NCBI RefSeq assembly: GCF_004123675.1
Contig: NZ_CP035419.1
Coordinates: forward strand, 62,001-126,000
DNA length: 64,000 bases
Direction of reading: 5' to 3'
Source: Leisingera sp. NJS204
Lineage (GTDB): Bacteria > Pseudomonadota > Alphaproteobacteria > Rhodobacterales > Rhodobacteraceae
Shown here: positions 1 to 8,566 of the stretch, in pieces
Layout of the letters: each line of letters begins with the position of its first letter
Position numbering within the stretch: position 1 is the first letter of the stretch
Made by a program: the position numbers and the translations under genes
The notes under the pieces: model-generated
Seen by the model: the letters and a program-made list of their open reading frames with translations, nothing else
Told to the model about the DNA's origin: nothing
The model's database searches: none

Positions 1-8
1 TCACCGGC

Positions 9-2285
9 ATGCACCGTAAGCTGGCCGAAGCCCTGTCGCTGCGCGCCCATAAACGCAAACTGGCAAAGCTGCCGCGCGGTGTGATCCCGATGGGCTATAC
101 CGAAGAACTGGCAGAGGCAGGCAACAAGGCCCTGCGCCTGTCGATCCTCAAGAACGCAGGCTTGCCGGTCCCCGGTGGCGTGATCGTGCGTTCAGACGCA
201 ATCCACGACTACCGCGCCATGTCTGATGCCAGGAAAGATGCATTTGCCGCGCAGGTTTTCCTGCTGGCCGGCGGCAAACCCGTCGCCGTGCGCTCCTCTG
301 CCAGCAACGAGGACGGCGCTGATCAAAGCTTTGCCGGCGTCTTTGAATCGGTGCTCGACGTCACCGCAGACAGCATGCGCGCCGCGCTGGACGAAGTGGT
401 GGAAAGCTTCTCCTCCGCGCGTGCCGCCAGCTATTCCGGCGAGGGCGACAGCACCGAACAGGGCAATATCGTGGTGCAGGAAATGGTCCAGGCCGAATTT
501 GCCGGCGTCCTGTTCACTCAGGATCCGATGGCTCCCGGCATGGCGATGATCGAATGGGTCGAGGGCTGCGGCGAGGATCTGGTTTCCGGCCGCGTCACCC
601 CCACCAGCTTGCGCTTTGGCCGCTACACTGACTTGCCGGCAACGGAAGATCAGGACCAGACGATCAGCATGGCGCCCTTGCTGGCCCTTGGCAAACAGAT
701 CGAGGCGACATTCGGCGCCCCGCAGGACGTGGAATGGGCCTATGCAAACGGCCAGTTCCAGATCGTGCAAAGCCGCGACATCACCACCCTGTCGCTTGGC
801 AGCGAGCAGGAACAGACCCGCCTCGCCGAATGGCGCGACGTGCTGGACCGCTACGCAGGCGCAGCCCCGGACCAAACCATCCTGGAACAGGATGAAATGT
901 CCGAAGTCCTGCCCCGCCCCACCCCGCTCAGCTTCTCATTGATGAGCGATCTCTGGGCGCCCGGCGGCAGTGTTGATCTGGCCTGCCGCGAGCTGGGAGT
1001 ACCCTATGGCCTGCCCGAGGGGCGCGACGGCCATCTGGTCAACCTGTTCGGCAAAACCTATGTCGATGTCGCGCTGAAACAGGGTATGACCCTGAAACTG
1101 ACGGCCTCCAAGGCCAAGCAGCTGCGCAAGCAGGCACATCCGATGATCACCCGCTTCCGGGCTGAGGTGATGCCGGAACTGAAGAACAAACTGGCGATCT
1201 GGCAGGCCGTGGATTATGCCGCCCTGCCGCAGGACAAGCTGCTGGAAACCATTGCCACACTCAAGGAACTGTTCATCCGCGAGGTCTATCTGGAGGCCGA
1301 GAAGATCAACATTCTGGCAGGTTTCACCATGGGTGAGGCTGGCACGGCAGCCGCAGGCGATCCCGCCCTGCGCGCCCATCTGATGCACGCCGAGCTGCCC
1401 AATGCGCCCTCCAGCCTGATTGCCTCCTGCACCGGCAAAGACGCCCAGGCCCGCGCCATGCAGCTGATGGGACACCGCTCAATCTTCGATTACGAGCTGT
1501 CCTCGCCCCGCTACGCCGAAGCCCCTGCGCTGCTGAACTCACTGCTCAGCAGCACGGTTGAGCCGATTGGCGCAGTCCCGACACCCGCCAACCTGCCGGA
1601 TGAGCTGGACGATACCATCGGCATCGCCATTGCCTATCAGGACCTCAAGGAACAGGCCAAGCACGAAGCGCTGCGCGTCGTCGCCGAGCTGCGCCGCGCC
1701 CTTCTGGCGCTGGGTCAGATCAGCGGGCTGGAGGATCTGGTGTTCAGCCTGACCTTTGACGAGGTGCTGGACAGCAACTGGTCCAACCCGGACGCCTTGC
1801 GCGACCTGGCCCAGGCCCGTGCCGAAAAGGAAACACTGCGCAAGAAATCCGCGCCCACAGCGGTCACTCTTACCCTGCGCGACTGCGAAATGCTGTCGCT
1901 GGGCGCCCAGGCCCAGGGTGGCGACGGCACTATGGGCGGCACCTGCGTGGCCGGCAGCGGCAGCGCCACCGCCCGGGTGTTCTGGATGGAAGACGACAGC
2001 GACATCAGCTCCGAAGCCTTTGCCGATTTCCAGGACGGCGACATTCTGGTCTGCCGGATGGTCAACCCGGCCTGGCTGCCATGGGTCCAGCGCTCCGGCG
2101 CGGTGCTGTCCGAGGTCGGCGGCTGGCTCAGCCATATGGCCATCGTCGCCCGCGAAAAAGACGTCCTGATGCTGGTCGCCTGCAAGGGTCTCGACAGCCT
2201 CAGCCACGGAGAACGGGTGACCGTCGGCGAAGACGGCAGCATCCAGCCGCTGGAGGAAAAGGGCCTCAAAGTGGTCTCCGCCTGA
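9..2285 (+). CDS. PEP/pyruvate-binding phosphotransfer protein (PEP-synthase/PPDK-like)
   Basis: The 758-residue protein has the two-part layout of PEP-utilising enzymes. An N-terminal ATP-grasp PEP/pyruvate-binding domain covers about residues 30-265, with the VAVRSSASNEDG and VVQEMV segments. A C-terminal phospho-histidine swivelling domain at about 660-750 contains GGWLSHMAIVAREKD, whose His is the likely carrier. The middle is helical and not recognised. Such proteins move phosphate between ATP, the carrier His and a substrate; the substrate here is unknown. The frame is open to the window edge and no ribosome site is visible in the eight bases before this ATG, so the true start may lie outside the window. 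A strong terminator follows. Family is fairly sure, reaction is not. Confidence 0.75.
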   Translation: MHRKLAEALSLRAHKRKLAKLPRGVIPMGYTEELAEAGNKALRLSILKNAGLPVPGGVIVRSDAIHDYRAMSDARKDAFAAQVFLLAGGKPVAVRSSASNEDGADQSFAGVFESVLDVTADSMRAALDEVVESFSSARAASYSGEGDSTEQGNIVVQEMVQAEFAGVLFTQDPMAPGMAMIEWVEGCGEDLVSGRVTPTSLRFGRYTDLPATEDQDQTISMAPLLALGKQIEATFGAPQDVEWAYANGQFQIVQSRDITTLSLGSEQEQTRLAEWRDVLDRYAGAAPDQTILEQDEMSEVLPRPTPLSFSLMSDLWAPGGSVDLACRELGVPYGLPEGRDGHLVNLFGKTYVDVALKQGMTLKLTASKAKQLRKQAHPMITRFRAEVMPELKNKLAIWQAVDYAALPQDKLLETIATLKELFIREVYLEAEKINILAGFTMGEAGTAAAGDPALRAHLMHAELPNAPSSLIASCTGKDAQARAMQLMGHRSIFDYELSSPRYAEAPALLNSLLSSTVEPIGAVPTPANLPDELDDTIGIAIAYQDLKEQAKHEALRVVAELRRALLALGQISGLEDLVFSLTFDEVLDSNWSNPDALRDLAQARAEKETLRKKSAPTAVTLTLRDCEMLSLGAQAQGGDGTMGGTCVAGSGSATARVFWMEDDSDISSEAFADFQDGDILVCRMVNPAWLPWVQRSGAVLSEVGGWLSHMAIVAREKDVLMLVACKGLDSLSHGERVTVGEDGSIQPLEEKGLKVVSA

Positions 2286-2307
2286 TCCGGCCGGAAAAAA
2301 TCAAGGA

Positions 2308-2340
2308 AAGGCCCGCAACCAGTTGTTGCGGGCCTTTTTT
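2308..2340 (+). terminator. Rho-independent terminator of the PEP-utilising gene
   Basis: A perfect 10-bp stem (GGCCCGCAAC at 2310-2319 with GTTGCGGGCC at 2325-2334) and a 5-nt loop are followed directly by six T, 24 nt after the stop codon. Confidence 0.9.
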
Positions 2341-2384
2341 GTGGGCAGAAATCTGCCCGCCATTCCGCCGCCGCGCCCTCCCCC

Positions 2385-2412
2385 TTGCATTGATGGCAAA
2401 GATTGCCATACT
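2385..2412 (+). promoter_or_regulatory. Likely parDE promoter overlapping an autoregulatory operator
   Basis: A perfect inverted repeat ATGGCAA-AGA-TTGCCAT (2393-2409) lies between TTGCAT (2385-2390) and CATACT (2407-2412), which sit 16 bp apart like -35 and -10 elements. ParD-type ribbon-helix-helix antitoxins usually repress their own promoter at such palindromes. The promoter assignment is inferred. Confidence 0.55.
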
Positions 2413-2437
2413 CTGATCCAGCGAAAGGAGACCGCCT

Positions 2438-2674
2438 ATGGCCACCATGAACGTATCCCTGCCGAACCGGATGAAAGACTGGGTCGAGGACCAGGCCCGC
2501 ACTGGCACCTATGCCAATTCCAGCGACTATGTCCGCGACCTGATCCGCCGCGACCAGGCCCGCACCGCCGCCATAGGTGAACTGCAATCCGCCATCGACG
2601 CAGGCCTCGCCAGCGGTCCGGCGGAAGCACTGTCAGCCCAGGATTTCAAGGCCGCCATGCGCCGCAATGGCTGA
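2438..2674 (+). CDS. parD: ParD-type ribbon-helix-helix antitoxin
   Basis: A 78-residue protein with an N-terminal ribbon-helix-helix fold: the strand MNVSLPNRMKDWVEDQ is followed by two helices with SSDYVRDLIRRD, typical of ParD/CopG antitoxins. The C-terminal half (ELQSAIDAGLASG...) is the flexible part that normally wraps and neutralises the toxin. AAAGGAG at 2424-2430 precedes the ATG at 8 nt. The gene overlaps the toxin gene by 8 nt, so the pair is translationally coupled. It probably binds the inverted repeat just upstream. ParDE pairs are common on plasmids as stability modules. Confidence 0.9.
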   Translation: MATMNVSLPNRMKDWVEDQARTGTYANSSDYVRDLIRRDQARTAAIGELQSAIDAGLASGPAEALSAQDFKAAMRRNG

Positions 2675-2969
2675 ACCGCGCTGGCTGATCCGCCCCGCCG
2701 CCCGCGCCGATCTCTCTGCCATCTGGCGCTACGGTTTGGACACCTGGAGCGAGGCGCAGGCGGATGCCTATGCCGATGGCCTGTTTGCCTTGTTCGACCT
2801 GCTGGCTGACTTCCCGGAAATGGCCCGCGAACGCACTGAGTTCACGCCGCCGGTCCGCATCCACCCATCGGGCGCGCATCTGGTGATCTACCGGCTGGAA
2901 CACTCCCGCCCCGAGATCATCCGCATCCTGCACGCCCGTCAGGACCTGATGGCCTTCCTGTCAGAATAA
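2667..2969 (+). CDS. parE: ParE-type toxin (RelE/ParE family)
   Basis: 100 residues with the ParE pattern: an N-terminal LIRPAARADLSAIWRYGLDTW helix, the central FPEMARER segment and the C-terminal strand run HLVIYRLE...IIRILHARQD. ParE toxins poison DNA gyrase; RelE relatives cut mRNA, and the target here cannot be read from sequence. I start at the ATG that overlaps the parD stop (2667) rather than an upstream ATG at 2577 that lies inside parD. The RxxHxRQD-type C-terminus looks intact, so the toxin is probably functional. Confidence 0.88.
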   Translation: MAEPRWLIRPAARADLSAIWRYGLDTWSEAQADAYADGLFALFDLLADFPEMARERTEFTPPVRIHPSGAHLVIYRLEHSRPEIIRILHARQDLMAFLSE

Positions 2970-3030
2970 CCCGGGCAGGAACACCCGTTCCACTCTTGCT
3001 ATTCCCCGCACATCTGCTCTGATACCTTGC

Positions 3031-3942
3031 ATGGACCCGCATCTCGCCCCCCGGAAAACCGCCCGGCTGATCCAGCACCTCAAGGATCAGATGGACAACC
3101 TGCCGCCCAAGCTGAAAGCGGCGGCGAAATACGTGATCGACAACCCCGGCGACTTCGGCCTCAATACCGTCCGCACTTCAGCACAGAAGACCGGCATCAG
3201 CGCCAACGGCTTTGTCCGCCTTGCCCAGCATCTGGGCTATGACAGTTTCGAGACCTTCCGCGCGCCCTTTCGCGCCGCCCTCACCACCACGCACGAGGCT
3301 GACCTCGGCCAGGACTGGCTCGACCGGATGCAGGACCAAGGCCCGGCCGGCGCGCTGCAGGCATCGGCGGCGCGCAACCAGCTCAACATCACGTCCCGCT
3401 CACTGCGGCTGATGACGGCAGAGCGCACGCAGGCCATCATCGACACCCTCACCTCCGCCCGCCGCAGCTATGTCACCGCAACCCGCTCTTCTTACGCGCT
3501 GGCCTATTACTTCCACTACGTAGGCCGCATGGCCCTGCCGGGGCTGGAACTGGTGCCGCGCCACATGGGTGCCGCGCTGGACGACCTGCTGGACATAGGC
3601 CCTGAGGACTGCCTGATCGCCCTCACCTTCGCCCCCTACTCCGCCGGCACCATCCAGGCGCTGCGGCTGGCGGGCGAACGCGGCGCATCGGTGATCCTGA
3701 TCTCTGACAGCGAAGTCATCGCCCCTGGCATCCGCACCGATCATGTGCTGGCGGTGGCCGCCAGCTCGCTGCACCCGTTCGGCGCCGTCGGCGGTGCAAT
3801 GGCGGTTCTGGAATGCCTGCTTACCCATCTGATCGCGGCCGGCGGGGAAGACGCCCGGCACCGGATCGAGGCCTATGACGTCCTGCGCCAGGACAGCGGC
3901 GCCTATTGGAGCGGCCCGAAACTGCCCCGTGTCAGCCGCTAG
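3031..3942 (+). CDS. MurR/RpiR-family transcriptional regulator with SIS domain
   Basis: 303 residues. The N-terminal helix-turn-helix (about 12-85) has the family signature LPPKLKAAAKYVIDNPGDFGLNTVRTSAQKTGISANGFVRLAQ, read here in short pieces. A sugar-isomerase (SIS) domain follows at about 120-265, with VLISDSEVIAPGIRTDHVLAVAA. Such regulators respond to phosphosugars or related ligands. No clear ribosome site precedes the ATG. It stands alone between the ParDE pair and a convergent gene, so the target genes are not obvious; the nucleotide-sugar dehydrogenase nearby is only a guess. Confidence 0.85.
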   Translation: MDPHLAPRKTARLIQHLKDQMDNLPPKLKAAAKYVIDNPGDFGLNTVRTSAQKTGISANGFVRLAQHLGYDSFETFRAPFRAALTTTHEADLGQDWLDRMQDQGPAGALQASAARNQLNITSRSLRLMTAERTQAIIDTLTSARRSYVTATRSSYALAYYFHYVGRMALPGLELVPRHMGAALDDLLDIGPEDCLIALTFAPYSAGTIQALRLAGERGASVILISDSEVIAPGIRTDHVLAVAASSLHPFGAVGGAMAVLECLLTHLIAAGGEDARHRIEAYDVLRQDSGAYWSGPKLPRVSR

Positions 3943-4023
3943 GGATCTTACGTAAAGCGGCCTGTCAGGGCTGCCCGCCGCTGCATTGGCGCGCACAGAC
4001 CGCTGAGGGACGATACCTTTTCT

Positions 4024-4458
4024 TCAGACATCACCGTCAATGTACGGGTTCTGCGCCTCATATTCGTCGCGGGTGACCCGCTTGTGATCGCCCTCCAGCC
4101 GCACTGACGCCATTGCCCGGTCGGCATAGATCTCCGACCGCAGCGGCCAGCCGAGAGCTGCATCAAACAGTCCCGGCATCAGGTCATAGCCTTCATCTTC
4201 CTCATCCGTGTCCCGCATCCACAGATGTGACCCGCAGGTGCTGCAGAACGCCCGTTCGGCAAAGGCAGACGATTGATACCGGGTCACCGGCCCTTCAACC
4301 GAAACGGCCTCCGCATCTGCCTCAAAACATAAGAAAAGCCCACCAGTCCAGCGTTGGCACCTGCGGCAATGGCAGGCCCCGGAGCGCGGGTCATGCGCCC
4401 CATCGACACTGATTTTCACGGCGCCGCACAGGCAACGGCCTTCCAGAATATCGCTCAT
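4024..4458 (-). CDS. GFA/CENP-V family zinc-binding protein
   Basis: 144 residues with the cysteine pattern of the glutathione-dependent formaldehyde-activating (GFA) fold: RCLCGAV, then CHCRRCQRWTG, then FCSTCGSHLW, which bind two zinc ions. Most members have no proven reaction, and the GFA name should not be read as proven formaldehyde metabolism. I use the ATG at 4458, which has GGGGAG about 8 nt upstream, instead of a GTG five codons earlier. The C-terminus carries the usual RSEIYADRAM-like region. It is a single-gene unit convergent with the RpiR gene. Confidence 0.88.
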   Translation of the reverse strand: MSDILEGRCLCGAVKISVDGAHDPRSGACHCRRCQRWTGGLFLCFEADAEAVSVEGPVTRYQSSAFAERAFCSTCGSHLWMRDTDEEDEGYDLMPGLFDAALGWPLRSEIYADRAMASVRLEGDHKRVTRDEYEAQNPYIDGDV

Positions 4459-4502
4459 ATCCAAACTCCCCACAGCCCGGAATCAAACCGCAGGCGCCGG
4501 GC

Positions 4503-4538
4503 AAGCAGCGGTCCGTCCGGGCGGGCCGCTGCTTTTGC
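4503..4538 (+). terminator. Intergenic hairpin, possible terminator
   Basis: AAGCAGCGG (4503-4511) pairs perfectly with CCGCTGCTT (4526-4534) and is followed by TTTTG-like sequence only on the plus strand. No plus-strand gene ends nearby, so its role is unclear. Confidence 0.3.
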
Positions 4539-4600
4539 TAGGTCATGCCCTGCAAGCGGTCAGGGGTATGCTGCAGGGATAAAGCGGCAAACGCAACGGC

Positions 4601-4627
4601 AGCGGCGGCCCTGCACAGGCCGCCGCT
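4601..4627 (-). terminator. Hairpin just downstream of the nucleotide-sugar dehydrogenase
   Basis: A perfect 10-bp stem, AGCGGCGGCC with GGCCGCCGCT, and a 7-nt loop lie 17 nt past the stop codon on the minus strand. There is no U-tract, so Rho-independent termination is uncertain. Confidence 0.4.
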
Positions 4628-4643
4628 TGCTCTTGGCCCTTGA

Positions 4644-5918
4644 TCAAAGCCGCAGATCCGCCTGATCCGGTGCCAGCACATATTTCAGGTCATAGACCAG
4701 CGCGCCGGCGGTCCCCAAGGCGCGGATCGCCCCGGCCCCCATCTCCCGGAACTCCGAATGCGCCACCGCCAGCACCACCCCGGCATAAGCCCCCTGCCCG
4801 ATCTCCGGGACCAGCGAAATGCCGTATTCCGCCTGTGCCTCCTCCGGGTCCGCATGGGGATCATAAACATCGACTTTCGCCCCGTATTCCTCCAGGCTGC
4901 GCACCACGTCGATCACCCGCGTATTGCGAAGGTCCGGGCAGTTCTCCTTGAACGTCAGCCCCATCACCAGAACCCGCGCGCCCGAAACCGGCAGGCCGCG
5001 TTTCAGCATCGCCTTCACCATCTCACCGGCAACATAGGCGCCCATGCCGTCATTCAGCCGCCGGCCCGCCAGCAGGATCTCGGGATGATAGCCCAGCTGC
5101 TCGGCCTTATGGGTCAGGTAATAAGGGTCCACCCCGATGCAGTGGCCGCCCACCAGACCGGGGCGGAACGGCAGGAAATTCCATTTGGTTCCAGCCGCTT
5201 CCAGCACCGCCTGGGTATCAATCCCCATCTTGTTAAAGATCTTGGCCAGCTCATTCACCAGCGCAATGTTGATATCCCGCTGGCTGTTCTCAATCACCTT
5301 GGCGGCCTCAGCCACCCGGATGCTCGCGGCCTTATGGGTGCCGGCCGTCACCACCTCGCGGTACAACGCATCGACGCGTTCGGCCACCTCCGGCGTCGAC
5401 CCGGAGGTCACTTTGACGATGTCCGCCAGCCGCCGCGCCTTGTCGCCGGGGTTGATCCGCTCGGGACTATAGCCGGTAAAGAAATCCTTGTTGAACACCA
5501 GCCCCGAGCGCGCTTCCAGAATGGGCACGCAATCTTCCTCGGTGGCGCCGGGATAGACGGTGGATTCATAGATCACCAGATCACCGGGTTTCAACACCCC
5601 GCCAACAATCGCCGATGCCGCCAGAAGCGGGCTCAGATCCGGGCGGTGGCTGGCATCCACCGGCGTCGGCACGGTGACGATATAGATGGAGCAACCGGCA
5701 ATCTCCGCCGGATCCGCAGTGAAACTAAGGTGCTCCGCCATTGCCAGCTCCTGGCAGCCCAGCTCGCGGGTGCGGTCCTCGCCTTGGCGCAGCTCGGCAA
5801 TGCGGCCCGGATCGATGTCAAAGCCAACGACTTTCCGGTGCTGCCCGAAGGCCGCCGCCAGCGGCAGCCCCACATAGCCAAGTCCAATGACACAGATCTT
5901 ATCCTGCACGCCGCTCAT
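4644..5918 (-). CDS. tviB: UDP-N-acetylhexosamine C6-dehydrogenase (TviB/WbpO type)
   Basis: 424 residues, the usual length for UDP-glucose/UDP-HexNAc dehydrogenases. An N-terminal NAD-binding Rossmann fold has [10 protein letters not shown] (about 12-21). The middle domain has the catalytic-cysteine motif [12 protein letters not shown]. The C-terminal domain includes [13 protein letters not shown]. It oxidises a UDP-sugar to the uronic acid for surface polysaccharide. Motif style ([27 protein letters not shown]) fits the TviB/WbpO branch better than UDP-glucose dehydrogenase. AAGGAG sits 8 nt before the ATG. No glycosyltransferase is next to it; the neighbour is the plasmid initiator. Confidence 0.88.
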   Translation of the reverse strand: MSGVQDKICVIGLGYVGLPLAAAFGQHRKVVGFDIDPGRIAELRQGEDRTRELGCQELAMAEHLSFTADPAEIAGCSIYIVTVPTPVDASHRPDLSPLLAASAIVGGVLKPGDLVIYESTVYPGATEEDCVPILEARSGLVFNKDFFTGYSPERINPGDKARRLADIVKVTSGSTPEVAERVDALYREVVTAGTHKAASIRVAEAAKVIENSQRDINIALVNELAKIFNKMGIDTQAVLEAAGTKWNFLPFRPGLVGGHCIGVDPYYLTHKAEQLGYHPEILLAGRRLNDGMGAYVAGEMVKAMLKRGLPVSGARVLVMGLTFKENCPDLRNTRVIDVVRSLEEYGAKVDVYDPHADPEEAQAEYGISLVPEIGQGAYAGVVLAVAHSEFREMGAGAIRALGTAGALVYDLKYVLAPDQADLRL

Positions 5919-6023
5919 CCGGGCTGCTCCTTGTTCTTGCGGGGCGTCTTAAGGCAAGCCCCCTGCCCGCCCACATAAGGCCGCGCCCCCAAGGGGTTCA
6001 ACCGCAGCAGCGCAGATTTGGCC

Positions 6024-6707
6024 TCATGCCTCGACAACAATCGCCGAGACCCCGCCATCCACATCGCGGCACGCCGCCAGCAAGCGCGGCATCAGATGCG
6101 CCATCACATAGTTTGCGTGGAACCGGCTCGGCGCCTTTAGCATCAGCCGGCCGCCGGCGCGGCTGGCTTTCTCCAATCCCCGTATCCACGACGCATAATT
6201 CGCCGGGTCCTCTGCATGCAGCACCGCCTTGGCCAGGCTCCATTCGCTGCCGTCCGAGATATCCGGCGCAGGCGGAGCAGACCCAGGGCGCAGCGGCACC
6301 ACATTCGGCGCCGGCTCATCATTGTTTTGCATCCGGTGTTCAAAATCCGGACCCACAGCCCCCCAGCGGTCCTGCGTATCCGCCAGCAGCCGCTCCAGAT
6401 CGATCCCGTATTCGGTGACCCGCCCGCGCGCGCCCTGACGTTTCACCACCAGCCAGCCCCAGCCCCGCAGCTTGGCCATCTCGCGTTTTACCGTGCGTTC
6501 ATCCACATCCCACAGCCGGGCAATCTCGCGCTGGCCCACTGCCAGCTCATCGCGCTGCCAGTTGTAGCGTGCGGTCATCAATGTCATGAAGCGCAGCACC
6601 AGCTTCTGCGCCCCCTTGCCCTGGCCAAGCGCATAGGCCCCCATCGCCGTGAGGATGTCATACTTCAATGCCGAGGCGTTGCGCCCCGCAGGCCGTTTGG
6701 CAAGCAT
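6024..6707 (-). CDS. DnaA-like plasmid replication initiator
   Basis: 227 residues. The N-terminal part (about 15-115) is a winged-helix-like DNA-binding region: VGQREIARLWDVDERTVKREMAKL, then GWGWLVVKRQGARGRVTEYGIDL. The C-terminal 75 residues (WSLAKAVLHAEDPANYASWIRGLEKA...FHANYVMAHLMPRLLAAC) resemble the N-terminal domain of chromosomal DnaA. No Walker A or AAA+ domain is present. This matches the DnaA-like replicon type described for Rhodobacterales plasmids, which pair such an initiator with parAB. It diverges from parA across a 554-bp region with repeats, the probable origin. The exact origin cannot be placed by eye. Confidence 0.75.
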   Translation of the reverse strand: MLAKRPAGRNASALKYDILTAMGAYALGQGKGAQKLVLRFMTLMTARYNWQRDELAVGQREIARLWDVDERTVKREMAKLRGWGWLVVKRQGARGRVTEYGIDLERLLADTQDRWGAVGPDFEHRMQNNDEPAPNVVPLRPGSAPPAPDISDGSEWSLAKAVLHAEDPANYASWIRGLEKASRAGGRLMLKAPSRFHANYVMAHLMPRLLAACRDVDGGVSAIVVEA

Positions 6708-7261
6708 TGCTGCCCCCGTTTCTCCCTCCCCTGCCCTTTTGGGCCGGGATATGCTGCCTCAAGTGTTCTCAGCGTCTTTTGCTAAGACTTGCGCCGGCCG
6801 GTTTAGCTCCGAACTCAACGCTATTCGTTTGTTGTACCTGATTTGCGTCCGGAAATCCGATTCTGTCAAGCGCCGGCGGGAATTGAATTCAGACCCAATC
6901 CCTTTTTTGATAGAAAAATTGGTATCAATGGTATGGGGGGACATCCAGTGTGTCCCCTAATACAGCAGAAATGTCCCCCAATCTGCTGTGTCCGGCTCCC
7001 GGGTGTCCCCCTAAATCTGGCGTGAGAACCCCAGAAAAACCCAATGAAACGAATCGTTTGGCTGCCAGTCTCCGAATCGGTTCCGCCCATATTTCACTGG
7101 GCCTTTTGCAGATGTGTCCCCGCGGGGACAGGACGCTATTCCAAACCATATTTGCTTTTGCGTTTTTTGCAAATTCGGCGTAAATGGATATTGAGGCTGA
7201 ATTAGCGTCCGCAAGAAATGGACGCTGAAAAAACAACACCGTGTGAGGCTAAGGAGCAGCG
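6708..7261. other. Probable plasmid origin and parA control region
   Basis: This 554-bp gap between the divergent initiator and parA holds no convincing gene. It contains (a) a cluster of TGTCCCC half-sites: TGTCCCC at 6951, TGTCCCCC at 6972 and 7004, a partial TGTCC at 6989 and an inverted copy GGGGGGACA at 6935-6943; (b) one full palindrome at 7115-7130; (c) three GGACGCT boxes near parA (7131-7137, inverted 7204-7210, 7220-7226); (d) CGAATCG at 7050 and 7073; and (e) AT-richer stretches around 6895-6935 and 7140-7200. The origin role is inferred from position. Confidence 0.55.
7115..7130. repeat. Perfect parS-like palindrome, upstream of parA
   Basis: TGTCCCCGCGGGGACA, 16 bp, self-complementary. 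This copy lies 132 bp before the parA start and next to a GGACGCT box. Confidence 0.75.
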
Positions 7262-8566
7262 ATGTTTACGCACGAAGACCTGTCCAAAATGCAGGCCCAA
7301 TCTCTCAAGATGCAAAGCTGGATCCGCCAGCAGACCTTCTCCCCCGAAATGGAAAAGACCCTGCGCCGGTTCTCCTCCTGGGAAGTGGCTGAGCTGATCT
7401 TCCGCGTCAACCAGTCGACCCTGCGGGGACGGCTGTCGGCGGACCCTTCCCTGCCCCAGGGCCATGTCGAGGAAGACGGCCGCCAGCGCTGGTATTCGCT
7501 GGAGGAGATCAATGAGCTGCGCCGCCGCATCAAGATCAACCGCAAATCCCTGTTGCCCAAACGCCCCGCGGGGAAACGGGCGCTGAGGGTGGCGATCTCA
7601 AACTTCAAGGGCGGTGCGGGCAAATCCACCGTGGCGCTGCATTTCGCCCATGCCGCGGCACTGGACGGCTACCGGGTGCTGTGCGTCGACTTCGACCCGC
7701 AGGCCACCCTGTCCCACTCCATGGGCCTTAGCGACGTCACCGAGGATTACACCGTCTGGGGCATCATGGCCCGCGATCTGGTGCGCGAGACCGAGCGGAT
7801 GAACGCGGTCCCGCAGGGCGCCGAGTCCGGCAACGCCCTGCCCCGGCGCCAGCTGCCGGACGCGATCACCGGCATGGGGCTGCAGGACCTGCGGGTCAGC
7901 GACTTTGTCAAACCCACCAGCTGGCCGACCATCGACATCATCCCCTCCTGCGCCAATGCGGCCTTTGTCGAATTCGCCTCCGCCCAGTACCGCCACCTGA
8001 ACCCGGAATGGTCGTTCTTCGCCGCGGTCTCCCGCTACCTCGATCAGCTGCCGGCCGAGGACTACGACCTGATGATCTTCGATTGCCCGCCCGCGATTGG
8101 CTACCAGTCGATGAATGCGGTCTTTGCCGCCGACATGCTCTATATCCCCTCCGGCCCCGGCTATTGGGAATATGACTCCACCACCTCTTTTGTCGGCCAG
8201 CTGTCCGAGGCGCTGGAGGATCTGTCGGCGTTTAACGGCGTTGTCCCCGCGGGGACATTTGCGTTGCCCAAGGTTTTCCAGGACGTCCGCTTCCTGCTTA
8301 CCCGTTATGAGTCCGGTAACGATTTGCACCGTGCGATGCGTTCGGCATTTATGAAGGTGTTTGAGGGCAGAATGACCGAACACCCGATTGAGATGACCCG
8401 CGCAGTTGAACAATCGGGGCGGTTCCTAAGTTCCATCTATGAAATCGACTACCGGGATATGACTCGTGAAACCTGGCGGCGCGCGCGTGCGTCGTTTGAT
8501 CAGGCCTATGATGAATTCAAGGCCCACGCGGTCGAAGCCTGGGAAAACCTGGAGGATGAGGCATGA
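7262..8566 (+). CDS. parA: ParA-type partition ATPase
   Basis: 434 residues. The Walker-type ATPase domain starts with the deviant P-loop FKGGAGKST (115-123), followed by LCVDFDPQATLS and the FDCPPAIGYQSMNAVFAADMLYIPSG region. About 100 residues precede the ATPase and include a MerR-like recognition region (WEVAELIFRVNQSTLRGRL), as in type Ia ParA proteins that also repress their own promoter. It drives segregation of the replicon with ParB and the palindromic sites. The last four bases overlap parB (ATGA). One perfect palindrome lies inside the gene and is read as VPAGT. Confidence 0.93.
   Translation: MFTHEDLSKMQAQSLKMQSWIRQQTFSPEMEKTLRRFSSWEVAELIFRVNQSTLRGRLSADPSLPQGHVEEDGRQRWYSLEEINELRRRIKINRKSLLPKRPAGKRALRVAISNFKGGAGKSTVALHFAHAAALDGYRVLCVDFDPQATLSHSMGLSDVTEDYTVWGIMARDLVRETERMNAVPQGAESGNALPRRQLPDAITGMGLQDLRVSDFVKPTSWPTIDIIPSCANAAFVEFASAQYRHLNPEWSFFAAVSRYLDQLPAEDYDLMIFDCPPAIGYQSMNAVFAADMLYIPSGPGYWEYDSTTSFVGQLSEALEDLSAFNGVVPAGTFALPKVFQDVRFLLTRYESGNDLHRAMRSAFMKVFEGRMTEHPIEMTRAVEQSGRFLSSIYEIDYRDMTRETWRRARASFDQAYDEFKAHAVEAWENLEDEA
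8242..8257. repeat. Perfect parS-like palindrome inside parA
   Basis: TGTCCCCGCGGGGACA within the parA coding region, read in frame as part of VVPAGTF. Confidence 0.7.
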
